The notes beneath the pieces were generated by a model that was not told the origin of the DNA, ran no database searches, and saw only the letters and a program-made list of their open reading frames with translations. Below, in pieces: positions 7,076 to 15,598 of a DNA stretch of 64,000 nucleotides. This DNA is from UBA2357 sp046295975. Its GTDB lineage: Bacteria > Pseudomonadota > Gammaproteobacteria > Burkholderiales > Rhodocyclaceae. Location of the stretch: positions 1-64,000 of the forward strand of contig JBKBMG010000022.1 in NCBI GenBank assembly GCA_046295975.1. The letters are read 5' to 3'. The number at the start of each line of letters is the position of its first letter. Position 1 is the first letter of the stretch. A program made the translations under genes and the position numbers.

Positions 7076-10063
7076 TCAGTAATACTGCCGGATGTAGCTG
7101 TAGGCCTTCTCGAACAGCTCTTCATCCGCATGCAGCTTGTATTTGAAGAGGGCCTTGCGCAGTGCCTTCTTGACCTCACGCTCACCGGCCTGCGTGCCTT
7201 GCCAGCCCGGGAAGCGGACCAGTCGCACGATCTCGTCGATGTCCGTGACCACGCGTTCGACCATGATGGGTGTCTCAGACGTCTTGACCTCGTTGAACAA
7301 CTCGGTCAGCGCAGCCTTGCCGCGATCCTCGTCCTCTTCGGGCGGGACCTCCTTCTCGGCCTGCAGCGTTTCCTTGGCGATCTCCAGCAACTGCTTCAGA
7401 AATTCGACGCTGTTGATCTGACCGGACTCGAAGCGGTCCTTCAGCGCATCGAGCCGTTCCGACAGCTTCTTGAACTTGGGGTGACCGCCATGCCCGCGCA
7501 GTCGGCGCTTGAGCTTGATCTCGATCTCCTTGACCTTCTTCGGGTCTGGGTTCGACAGCACCGCTTCCAGCAGATCAGCGTCCAGCACCAAGGTGTCGAG
7601 GTCATCCCGCACCGCGTCGACATGCACGTTCTGGTGAATCAGCTCAATGGTCTTGGCGCCCAGCGAATGCCAGATCAGCTTGCCGTGGCCACTGGACGGC
7701 TGCACCGACTGGTACACCTGCGACAACCACTTGTAGTCCTTCTCGAACGGGCCCAGAACGGTGTCCGGTGACAGCGCCTCCCAGATATTGTTGAGCACGC
7801 TGTACTCGGCGGCGAAGTTGTCTCGCACCTCATTGTTGGGCAGGCACTGTTGTGCAGCGATCAGGCCCTCATAACCTTGCAGAGTGCGATCACAGCCAGT
7901 GAAGAAGGCCAGACATTTCTGCATGGCTTCGGGCAGCTTGTCCTTCAGCTCCTGGATGTTGCCGACCACCTGCTTGATGCTCTGGTCGTCGAACTCCAGC
8001 GCTGCTGCCACGTCATCGAAGATGCCGAGGTAGTCGACGATCAGGCCGTGGGTCTTCTGCTCGGAGTAAGTGCGGTTCACCCGGCAGATGGCCTGCAACA
8101 GCGTGTGGTCGCGCAGCGGCTTGTCCAGGTACATGGCCTGCAAGATCGGCGCATCAAAGCCGGTCAGCAGCTTGGCCGTGACGATGATCAGCTTCAGAGG
8201 GTCGGCCGGGTCACGGAAGCGATCGAGCAGCCGTTCTTCCTCATCGCGTGAACGGTCATAGGCCGCGTACTCTGGATGCTCCTTCTTGTCTGCCGCCTGT
8301 ACCGACATGACGATGTCCGTAGCCTCGGGCGGCAGCAGCTTGTCCAGCTCGGCCTTGAACAGCAGGCAGGACTCGCGGTCGAATGTGACGATCTGACCTT
8401 TGAAGCCGTTGGGTTCCACCTTGGTCTGGAAGTGCTCGACGATGTCCTCGCACACCTTGCGGATGCGCTCGGGCGTCTTCACCAGCACGGCCATCTTGGC
8501 AGCGGTTTTAGCGAGGTTGTCTTTGTCCAGATCCGACAGGCCGCCGGTCAGGTCTTTGTAGGCGGCGTCCAGCGCGGCCTTGTCGATGTGCAGATCGATC
8601 AAGCGCGGCTCGAAGTGCAGCTTCAGCGTGGCGCCGTCGCGGATCGACTCCTCGAAGCCGTACCTGCTCATGTAGCCCTTCTCGTCTTCGTCGGCACCAA
8701 AGGCATAGAAGGTGTTGCGGTCGGCACGGTTGATCGGCGTACCGGTCAGGCCGAACAGAAACGCGTTGGGCAGGGCCTCGCGCATCTTGCGGCCCAGGTC
8801 GCCTTCCTGTGTGCGGTGGGCCTCGTCCACCAGGGCGATGATGTTGCTGCGGTCGTTGAGGCTGCCTGTGGCCTCGCCGAACTTGAAGATCGTGGTGATG
8901 ATGATCTTGCGCACGTCCTGCGCCAGCAACTGCTGCAGCTTCTCGCGGGTGTCGGCCTTTTCCAGATTGGGAATGTCTGCCCCGGTGAAGGTACCGGTAA
9001 TCTGGCTGTCGAGATCGATCCGATCCACCACGATCAGCACGGTGGGATTCTTCAGGCCGGCATGCATGCGCAGCTTCTGCGCGGCAAACACCATCAGCAG
9101 TGACTTGCCCGAACCCTGGAAGTGCCAGATCAGTCCTTTCCTGGGGTAACCCGCCAGCACGCGCTCGACGATCTTGTTGGCCGCCTCAAACTGCTGGTAG
9201 CGGCAAATGATCTTGATGCGCTGCTTTTTCTTGTTGGTGGCAAACAGCGTGAAGCTGCCCAGAATATCCAGCACCACATGCGGGCGCAGCATGCTCTCGG
9301 CTGACAGCTTGAGCGACTTCAGGGGGTGGTGCTGACCATCCTCCCCACTGCCATCCAGATGCCACGGCCCCCAGTCCTTGACCGGCAGCCCGATCGAACC
9401 GTAGTGGTAGGCCTTGCCCTCAGTGGCCACCGAGAACACGTTGCACACGAACAACTCCGGCACGAACTTCTCGTAGTCGTCGTGCACCTGCACCGCACCG
9501 TCGACCCAGCTGATGCACTTCTTGACCGGCGTCTTAGCCTCAATCAGGACCAGCGGCAGACCGTTGACCAGCAACACCAGATCAGCGCGGCGCTCTGTAG
9601 GCCCTGCGCGGTAGATGAACTGCTGGGTCACGATGTATTGGTTCTGCGCGAGGTCGTCCAGGTCGATCAGCCGCACCGGCACATGCTCGTTGTTCTGGCC
9701 GAAGGGCATGGAGCGCTCGCCGCGCATCCAGGCGGTCATTTCCTCGTTGGCGCGGATCAGGCCATCCGAGCGCACCGACAGCACGATGGCGCGCAGCTTG
9801 TAGAGCACCTCGTCGGCGCGGTCGGGCTGGGCGGCAATCTCGGGGTTCAGGCGGATCAGCGCATCGCGCAGCCAGTGTTCGACCAGCACTTCCTGGATCT
9901 GGCGCGGCACCTCAGACGGAGCAGCGTAGCGCCAGCCGATGCCTTTGGGGCTGGGACCGTAGCTGGCTTGAGGTTCCTGGGCGGTGTTGGCCGGGACAGC
10001 CTTGACTGGGCCGGCGAGCAGATCGCGGACGTAGGCTTCGACGGTGTTGGACTCGTTAAACAT
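7076..10063 (-). CDS. hsdR: Type I restriction endonuclease subunit R
   Basis: 995 residues, the usual length. The N-terminal nuclease domain has the PD-(D/E)xK core LVLLVNGLPLVLIEAKTP near residues 170-187. The SF2 translocase follows: Walker A FQGSGKSLL near 315, the DEAH box VDEAHRTQEGD near 408, LFGLTGTPI near 435 and the later GFDAPILQAMYLDKPLRDH motif with QAICRVNRTY. HsdR cleaves DNA after ATP-driven translocation when HsdM/HsdS meet an unmethylated site. The ATG overlaps the end of hsdS by 8 bases, beside a run of seven A residues. Co-occurrence with hsdS and two hsdM genes makes the assignment secure. Confidence 0.97.
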   Translation of the reverse strand: MFNESNTVEAYVRDLLAGPVKAVPANTAQEPQASYGPSPKGIGWRYAAPSEVPRQIQEVLVEHWLRDALIRLNPEIAAQPDRADEVLYKLRAIVLSVRSDGLIRANEEMTAWMRGERSMPFGQNNEHVPVRLIDLDDLAQNQYIVTQQFIYRAGPTERRADLVLLVNGLPLVLIEAKTPVKKCISWVDGAVQVHDDYEKFVPELFVCNVFSVATEGKAYHYGSIGLPVKDWGPWHLDGSGEDGQHHPLKSLKLSAESMLRPHVVLDILGSFTLFATNKKKQRIKIICRYQQFEAANKIVERVLAGYPRKGLIWHFQGSGKSLLMVFAAQKLRMHAGLKNPTVLIVVDRIDLDSQITGTFTGADIPNLEKADTREKLQQLLAQDVRKIIITTIFKFGEATGSLNDRSNIIALVDEAHRTQEGDLGRKMREALPNAFLFGLTGTPINRADRNTFYAFGADEDEKGYMSRYGFEESIRDGATLKLHFEPRLIDLHIDKAALDAAYKDLTGGLSDLDKDNLAKTAAKMAVLVKTPERIRKVCEDIVEHFQTKVEPNGFKGQIVTFDRESCLLFKAELDKLLPPEATDIVMSVQAADKKEHPEYAAYDRSRDEEERLLDRFRDPADPLKLIIVTAKLLTGFDAPILQAMYLDKPLRDHTLLQAICRVNRTYSEQKTHGLIVDYLGIFDDVAAALEFDDQSIKQVVGNIQELKDKLPEAMQKCLAFFTGCDRTLQGYEGLIAAQQCLPNNEVRDNFAAEYSVLNNIWEALSPDTVLGPFEKDYKWLSQVYQSVQPSSGHGKLIWHSLGAKTIELIHQNVHVDAVRDDLDTLVLDADLLEAVLSNPDPKKVKEIEIKLKRRLRGHGGHPKFKKLSERLDALKDRFESGQINSVEFLKQLLEIAKETLQAEKEVPPEEDEDRGKAALTELFNEVKTSETPIMVERVVTDIDEIVRLVRFPGWQGTQAGEREVKKALRKALFKYKLHADEELFEKAYSYIRQYY

Positions 10064-11258
10064 TTTTTTGCCCCCCAGCCAACGCTGCTGCAGAAATCTG
10101 TGTGATGAGCGAACGTGTTGCAGCCAGTCGTCCGCGCTGCAGGAGCACTGTTGCTCTTAGGCTGCGTAGTTGCTCAAGTGCAGCACGCTGAGCATCAAGA
10201 CTCGGAAGCCTGAAGGGCATTTTCAGCAAATTGGCACGGTTGATTTTCTTCATGCTTGCACTTGTTCCTGCCGCAATTCGCATCAGAAATTCGCGGGCGG
10301 AAGTGGTCTGAAGAACGGCCTCTAAGTAAATCGGATCAATCACGGTCGGATTCGGTTTCAACCTCATCATCGTGTCCGGAAACGACACATCATCTCGTTC
10401 ATCATCGAAAATTCCGACATAGCCAACTCTGTCCGGTGTGTTAGAACGCGAAATTAGCAAATCACCTTTTGACAGTTTTGCTGAAAGCATTTTGCTGGTC
10501 GGCTCGACAGGTTTGAAGTCGCCCGTCACGTAACCATGCCGCGATAGCGCAGCAAGCCCCAAGACGAAATAGCCAGTGTCGGCGTCTCTCGGTGGAGCAC
10601 TGCAACCGCTATCAGGGGACCCCAGCAGTACATCTCCAAGAAGAACATCTTTGGCGATGCCCGCTGTCTTATTTCCAATCGCCTCGTTCTTGAAAGACTG
10701 GAGTAAACCCTCCGCTGCTTTGATGCAGTTCTCTTGAGCTTGAGCGGCATCAGTCGCAGTGCGAAGCAACCTTACAAGTGACTCCTGCTCATCCTGCGGC
10801 GATAAGGCGAACTCGAAATCAGCCAAACTCGTCCAATTCGTACGAGGGCTCAGCGAGCCCGCCGACGTACCGACCGCGTGATCAAAAAAGGCATCGGTCT
10901 GGCAAATGAAGGGCAGCAGCTCCGGCAGCAAAACCTGTGCGTCCTTGGTCTCCAACACATAGATGTCACCGGAGCACACCCCAGAGAAATCCGCCACAGC
11001 CACCTTGCGCTGGTAAGCGCGTCGCTTGCCGAACAGCACCTGTCCAGGTTGAAACACGCTGGTAAAGGTCACGCCGTCAGCGACGCTGCCCCAACTGCGG
11101 ATGCGCAAATCACCTGGCTCGAGATGTTCCAGACCGACGTAGCGTTCAATGCCATCGGCCAACGGCTCTTGGCTGCGGGCTTTCGAGAGGCGCACCACGT
11201 CGCCGAATTTCACCCGACGCCAGCCGGGCTTCAGGGTTTTATTGTTCTTGTCAGACAC
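10056..11258 (-). CDS. hsdS: Type I restriction-modification specificity subunit S
   Basis: 400 residues from a GTG at 11258 that overlaps the hsdM stop by 8 bases. Two target-recognition domains are visible: the first covers about residues 10-175 (WRRVKFGDVVRLSK ... GKRRAYQRKVAVADFSGVCSGDIYVLE ... LSPQDEQESLVRLL), the second about 200-385 (DVLLGDVLLGSPDSG ... KGDLLISRSNTPDRVGYVGIF ... RLPSLDAQRAALEQLR). Each is followed by a helix as in the conserved spacers. The second domain (bases about 10250-10950) is markedly poorer in GC than the flanking hsd genes, consistent with domain shuffling. It sets the DNA sequence bound by the methylase and nuclease; the target cannot be predicted. Confidence 0.95.
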   Translation of the reverse strand: MSDKNNKTLKPGWRRVKFGDVVRLSKARSQEPLADGIERYVGLEHLEPGDLRIRSWGSVADGVTFTSVFQPGQVLFGKRRAYQRKVAVADFSGVCSGDIYVLETKDAQVLLPELLPFICQTDAFFDHAVGTSAGSLSPRTNWTSLADFEFALSPQDEQESLVRLLRTATDAAQAQENCIKAAEGLLQSFKNEAIGNKTAGIAKDVLLGDVLLGSPDSGCSAPPRDADTGYFVLGLAALSRHGYVTGDFKPVEPTSKMLSAKLSKGDLLISRSNTPDRVGYVGIFDDERDDVSFPDTMMRLKPNPTVIDPIYLEAVLQTTSAREFLMRIAAGTSASMKKINRANLLKMPFRLPSLDAQRAALEQLRSLRATVLLQRGRLAATRSLITQISAAALAGGQKNV

Positions 11259-12777
11259 GCTCGATGTCCTCCGTAATCAGTCCATCCAGCGTTTCCACCA
11301 GCGCGTCCATCTGTTGCCAGAACGCGCGGCCATCCGTTTGCCATTGGTCCCATGCAGAGAACAGCGATACCGCGTCACCGTTGCTGTCGGTGGCGATGGC
11401 GGCGGCAATGCGCTTCACGTACAGCGGGATCGAGAGGTTGCCCGCATTGGCGCTGATTTCGGCCAGGGTGGCGACCTTGGCGAAACCGGGCACATCGGCA
11501 AACGTCTTGTAAGCGGTAAGGATGCGCTGCTGGTGCACAGGCTTGAGAAAGCTTTGCGCCCGTTCCCGGGTGACCTCGTTCACCGCGTCGATGAAGATCA
11601 CCTTGCCCTTGCGAGCGGCGACCTTCTTGCGGTTGCAGATGACGATGCACGACTCCATCGGGGAGTTGTAGAACAGGTTGGGCCCCAAGCCGATGACGGC
11701 TTCAACCCAGTCCTGCTCGACCATCTTGGCGCGCATGGTCTGTTCTTCATTACGGAACAGCACGCCGTGGGGCCAGAGCACGGCACTACGCCCCTTGGCG
11801 GTGAGGCTGGTTAGGATGTGCTGCTGGAAGGCGTAATCGGCGCGGCCCTGCGGCGGTGTGCCCAGCGAGTTGCGGCCCCACTTGTCACTGCTCCAGGCCT
11901 CGCGATTCCACTGCTTGATGGAGTACGGCGGGTTTGCCAGGATCACATCGAACTGGCGCAAACGGTCGCCCTCGATGTGCTTTGGTTCGGCCAGGGTGTC
12001 ACCCCGAATGATTTCGAAGTCCTCCACGCCGTGCAGGAACAGGTTCATGCGAGCGATAGACGAGGTAATGAGGTTGCGCTCCTGCCCGTAGAGCTTGAGC
12101 GTGCGGTATTCACCGCCGGAGCGCTTCACCTCGTCCAGTGCCGAGATCAGCATGCCGCCGGTTCCGCACGTGGGGTCGTAAATCGACTCGCCCGCCTGAG
12201 GTGCAAGAAGTTGCGTCATCAAGTGCACGACGGTGCGGTTGGTGTAGAACTCGGCCGCCGTGTGGCCGGAGTCGTCCGCGAACTTCTTGATCAGGTACTC
12301 GTAGGCGTTGCCCAATTCGTCTTCGGGCACGTTCGCCACCGACAGCGTCCGGGTCGAAAAGTGCTCGATCAGGTTCTTCAGCGTTTCATCGGGCAGACGC
12401 TCGCGGTTGGTCCAGGGGGCATCGCCGAAGATGCCATCGAGCAGATCTGGGTTGGCCGTCTCGATGGCGCGCATGGCCTTTTGAATCGCTGCGCCCACGT
12501 TCTTCGGCGTTTGACGCACATCGTTCCAGTGTGCGCTAGCGGGAATCTGGAAACGATGGTTTTCAGCGAACTGTGCATAGGAGAGGTCGCCGTTAGAGTT
12601 GGCCAGGGCAGCCTGGTATTCCTCTTCCCACACGTCCGATACGCGCTTGTAGAACAGCAGTGGGAAGATGAACTGCTTGTAGTCACCCGCGTCGATGAGG
12701 CCGCGCAGCAGCACGGCGGCGCCCCACAGGTAGCTTTCGAGTTCTTGTTGGCTAATGCGTTTACTTGGGTGATTCAT
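11251..12777 (-). CDS. hsdM: Type I restriction-modification N6-adenine methylase subunit M (copy 2)
   Basis: 508 residues from the ATG at 12777, which overlaps the preceding hsdM stop as ATGA and has AAGGGGG about 8 bases upstream; an ATG at 12786 is possible but lies directly against that site. The N-terminal HsdM_N helical region starts at QQELESYLWGAAVLLRGLID. SAM-binding motif I is YDPTCGTGGML and catalytic motif IV is ILANPPYSIKQW. It methylates adenine within the site chosen by HsdS. It is clearly paralogous to the upstream hsdM but differs over most of its length. Both copies keep their catalytic motifs, so neither looks dead. Confidence 0.95.
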   Translation of the reverse strand: MNHPSKRISQQELESYLWGAAVLLRGLIDAGDYKQFIFPLLFYKRVSDVWEEEYQAALANSNGDLSYAQFAENHRFQIPASAHWNDVRQTPKNVGAAIQKAMRAIETANPDLLDGIFGDAPWTNRERLPDETLKNLIEHFSTRTLSVANVPEDELGNAYEYLIKKFADDSGHTAAEFYTNRTVVHLMTQLLAPQAGESIYDPTCGTGGMLISALDEVKRSGGEYRTLKLYGQERNLITSSIARMNLFLHGVEDFEIIRGDTLAEPKHIEGDRLRQFDVILANPPYSIKQWNREAWSSDKWGRNSLGTPPQGRADYAFQQHILTSLTAKGRSAVLWPHGVLFRNEEQTMRAKMVEQDWVEAVIGLGPNLFYNSPMESCIVICNRKKVAARKGKVIFIDAVNEVTRERAQSFLKPVHQQRILTAYKTFADVPGFAKVATLAEISANAGNLSIPLYVKRIAAAIATDSNGDAVSLFSAWDQWQTDGRAFWQQMDALVETLDGLITEDIERV

Positions 12778-14276
12778 TGCAGCCATCCCCCTTCAGTCAT
12801 GACCTGCGCGAGCCGCTCTTCGGCTTCACGGCAGCGGGTGAGCGCGTCCTTGAATGCCGCGATGGCATCGGGCAGCGGTGGGATGTCCTCCTGCAATGGC
12901 GGCAGAACATAGCGCGAGATGTTCAGCGTCCAATCCTCGGCTTTGATCTCGTCGAGACTGACCACGCGGACCGCGTCCTGCACATCGGCAAAGCCGCGAT
13001 ACCAGCCGAGGATCTCGGCGGCGTGCTCGGGCTCCAGATAGTTTTGCGCGCGCCCCCGGCGGAACAGGCGTGACGCATCGGCGATCAGCACCTTCTTCTT
13101 GTGTTTGGCCGGCTTGCGCTTGCGCAAGACCAGGATGCACGCGGCCAGGCCGGTGCCGTAGAACAGGTTGGGCGCCAACCCGATCACGGCCTCAACCAGA
13201 TCCATCTCCAGCAGTTTCTGGCGGATGCTGCCTTCCACACCTTTGCGGAACAGTGCGCCCTGGGGCAACACCACTGCCATCCGGCCGCTGACGTCGGCCA
13301 TCGACTTGACCATGTGCTGCACCCACGCGAAGTCACCGCTGGATGAGGGTGGCAGGCCAGCAAAGTTGCGGCCGAAGGGATCGTTCAGCCACAGGTCCTC
13401 GCCCCACTTTTCCAGCGAGAAAGGGGGGTTGGCGATCACGCAGTCGAAGGTGGCCAGCCGATCGACCTCGAAGAAGGCCGGGTTACGCAAGGTGTCGCCA
13501 CGCACCACCTGAAAGTCTTCAATGCCGTGAAGGAACAGGTTCATCCGCGCGATGGATGAGGTGGTGAGGTTCTTCTCTTGTCCGTACAGCTTGCCCCACA
13601 GCCGCTTCACGTCGCCATGCTGTTCCTTCACGTGCTGCACGGCGGCCAGCAACATGCCGCCGGTACCGCAGGCCGGGTCGTAGATGGTCTCGGCTTCTTT
13701 GGGATCGAGCATGTCGATCATCAGCCGCACGACGCTGCGCGGGGTGTAGAACTCGCCGGCCTTCTTGTTGGTGGCGTCGGCGAACTTCTTGATCAGGTAT
13801 TCGTAGGCGTCGCCAAGCAGATCCGAGTTGACGTTCTTGTTGCCAAACGGCAGCTTGGAGAAGTGCTCGATCAGGTCCTTGAGCAAGGCATCAGACAGCC
13901 GATCCTTGTTCGACCACTGGGCATCGCCGAACACGCCGTAAAGGGTGTCGGGGTTGGCCTTCTCAATCTCGCGCATCGCGCGCTGAAGGGCCGTCCCGAC
14001 ATTGCTGGCCTTGGTGCGAACGTCGTTCCAGTGACAGTCTTCCGGGATCTGGAAGCGGTGCGACTCGGGAAACCAGGCCAGTTGCTCGTCGCCAGTCTCA
14101 TCAACAATCTCCTGGTACTCCTCGTCCCAGACGTCGCAGATGCGCTTGAAGAACAGCAGCGGGAAGATGTAGGTCTTAAAGTCAGCCGCATCCACCGGGC
14201 CGCGCAGGATGTTGGCGGATTCCCAGAGGTGGCTTTCAAGCTGGCTGAGTGTGATTGTCGAAGCTGCTTGCGTCAT
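12774..14276 (-). CDS. hsdM: Type I restriction-modification N6-adenine methylase subunit M (copy 1)
   Basis: 500 residues. The HsdM_N region begins SQLESHLWESANILRGPVDAADFKTYIFPLLFFKR. Motif I is YDPACGTGGMLLAAV and motif IV is DCVIANPPFSLEKW, so a working SAM-dependent N6-adenine methylase is expected. The ATG overlaps the RHH gene stop as ATGA, and its own stop overlaps the next hsdM start, so it is the second gene of the operon. Two divergent HsdM proteins with a single HsdS suggest a mixed methylase trimer, or one subunit devoted to another task; that is inference. Confidence 0.95.
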   Translation of the reverse strand: MTQAASTITLSQLESHLWESANILRGPVDAADFKTYIFPLLFFKRICDVWDEEYQEIVDETGDEQLAWFPESHRFQIPEDCHWNDVRTKASNVGTALQRAMREIEKANPDTLYGVFGDAQWSNKDRLSDALLKDLIEHFSKLPFGNKNVNSDLLGDAYEYLIKKFADATNKKAGEFYTPRSVVRLMIDMLDPKEAETIYDPACGTGGMLLAAVQHVKEQHGDVKRLWGKLYGQEKNLTTSSIARMNLFLHGIEDFQVVRGDTLRNPAFFEVDRLATFDCVIANPPFSLEKWGEDLWLNDPFGRNFAGLPPSSSGDFAWVQHMVKSMADVSGRMAVVLPQGALFRKGVEGSIRQKLLEMDLVEAVIGLAPNLFYGTGLAACILVLRKRKPAKHKKKVLIADASRLFRRGRAQNYLEPEHAAEILGWYRGFADVQDAVRVVSLDEIKAEDWTLNISRYVLPPLQEDIPPLPDAIAAFKDALTRCREAEERLAQVMTEGGWLQ

Positions 14277-14470
14277 TTGGATGGCGTGCTCCTGACTGGC
14301 GTTTTCGCGAGGCCATCGGCGTGCAGATCGTGCGCGCGGGCGTACTCCAGCACCAGGATTTCGATCATCGAAGCCACCGAGCGGCGCTCGCGCTCAGCCG
14401 CCAAGCGCAAAAGCTGCTTGATCTCAGCGGAGGTGCGGATGGATAGGGTTTCGTCCTTCAGGCGTGACAT
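14273..14470 (-). CDS. Ribbon-helix-helix (CopG-like) protein at head of restriction operon
   Basis: 65 residues: a short beta strand (DETLSIRTSAE) followed by two helices (IKQLLRLAAERERRSVASMIEILVLEYARAHDL), the CopG/Arc ribbon-helix-helix pattern seen in small repressors and antitoxins. The stop overlaps the hsdM start as ATGA, so it is translationally coupled to the methylase gene. No toxin-like partner is adjacent. A controller role for the restriction operon, comparable in logic to C proteins, is inferred. The weak inverted repeat CAGTA-N14-TACTG 14 bases upstream of the ATG could be its operator. Confidence 0.8.
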   Translation of the reverse strand: MSRLKDETLSIRTSAEIKQLLRLAAERERRSVASMIEILVLEYARAHDLHADGLAKTPVRSTPSK

Positions 14471-14483
14471 GGCAGCGTCTCGT

Positions 14484-14507
14484 CAGTAATGTCACGCAAA
14501 TGTACTG
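14484..14507. promoter_or_regulatory. Possible RHH operator upstream of the defence operon
   Basis: Inverted arms CAGTA (14484-14488) and TACTG (14503-14507) lie just upstream of the RHH start codon at 14470, within an AT-richer stretch that is the only likely promoter for the operon. The arms are short and such repeats arise by chance, so this is a candidate only. Confidence 0.25.
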
Positions 14508-14536
14508 CATTTTGCTCCACCTCGCCACGATTCTCG

Positions 14537-15598
14537 TCAGGGCGTAGATTCCGTGCTTGAGGCGGCTCGATAACACGGCACCTTAGCGGCGGTCGGCTTT
14601 ACAGGGCGCTCAGCCTCGATGACGATGGGTTGCAGTGCATGCCGGCTACTGGCCTGATTGGCTTGGCCGTAGTGACGCCGTGTTTTGGCGCTGGCATGTC
14701 CCAGCCCCTGGCTGACTGAATCCGCTGCCGCATGCCGTTTCAGGTCGGCCGCCCATTGGTGGCGCAGGCAGTAAGCCGTGACGGTGTGCTTGTGCTTCGG
14801 CCAGAGGCTGTGTGCCAGCCGACGGACTTCGACGGTGAAGTTGACTGGGCTGTCAATGCAAACGAGCAATTCCCGCCGCCCCGCTAGCCGGATGCGCAGA
14901 GCCTCCAGCAATGGATGGGGATCGTGTGCGCCATAGGCGATCAAGCGGTGCGGCTGGCCTTGATGCGCCTTGACCTTGGCGCCATCGATCTCGAATCTGA
15001 TCTCGCCCATGCCGCTGCGCGGATTGTTCACCCGGCGAATGTGCACGCCTTGCCGGAGCTCTTCCGGGCGGCAGCCGGTCAGCGCGGCGACCAGAATCGC
15101 ATCGGCATACTTGCCTTTCGCAGCGCGCTGATACAGTTGCTCGCGCCAGTCGCCGGGGAGGCCGCGCAAGGCTTGCCGCTTGCTGGCACGCTTGCGGCGC
15201 TCGCCGGGATGGCCGCTTTGCCGGGCCATATCGAACTCGCGCAGAAATGCACGCTGTTGTTGCAATTGGGCCTGGATGGCCATGACTTGCAACCTGTCCA
15301 CAGGTCGGGCAGAGAGCGCGGAATGCAGGCTTTTCAGGTGTTCGACAAGATCGGCGTAGAGGCAGTAGCGAAGCGCTGCGACGCGTTTGTAGAAGGTTGT
15401 CGGTCGCTGGGTGGCCGTCATGACTTCGGCCACCCCACCTTCGGCATAGCGGGCACGCTGCAACAGCGTTCGGCCAAGCCGGCGATAGTCCTGCCTGGTC
15501 TTGCTGCTCAAGCTGGCAAATTCATCGGCCGGAAGCATGGCTTGCATCTCGCATCGGCACGATTCGATGAGTGCAAGCATCTCATCCGCGTCGATCAT
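14537..15598 (-). CDS. Tyrosine recombinase/integrase-like protein (second recombinase of the island)
   Basis: 353 residues. The C-terminal half holds tyrosine-recombinase boxes: ALTGCRPEELRQG (box I arginine) near residue 172, YCLRHQWAADLKR (second His/Arg pair) near 273, and LGHASAKTRRHYG near 295-307 supplying the third His and the nucleophilic Tyr. The N-terminal part is helical and not recognised. The ATG overlaps the stop of the HTH gene as ATGA, so it belongs to the AlpA-HTH-recombinase set rather than to the terminal integrase. Such trios occur in integrative elements; the DNA site it acts on is unknown. Confidence 0.82.
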   Translation of the reverse strand: MIDADEMLALIESCRCEMQAMLPADEFASLSSKTRQDYRRLGRTLLQRARYAEGGVAEVMTATQRPTTFYKRVAALRYCLYADLVEHLKSLHSALSARPVDRLQVMAIQAQLQQQRAFLREFDMARQSGHPGERRKRASKRQALRGLPGDWREQLYQRAAKGKYADAILVAALTGCRPEELRQGVHIRRVNNPRSGMGEIRFEIDGAKVKAHQGQPHRLIAYGAHDPHPLLEALRIRLAGRRELLVCIDSPVNFTVEVRRLAHSLWPKHKHTVTAYCLRHQWAADLKRHAAADSVSQGLGHASAKTRRHYGQANQASSRHALQPIVIEAERPVKPTAAKVPCYRAASSTESTP

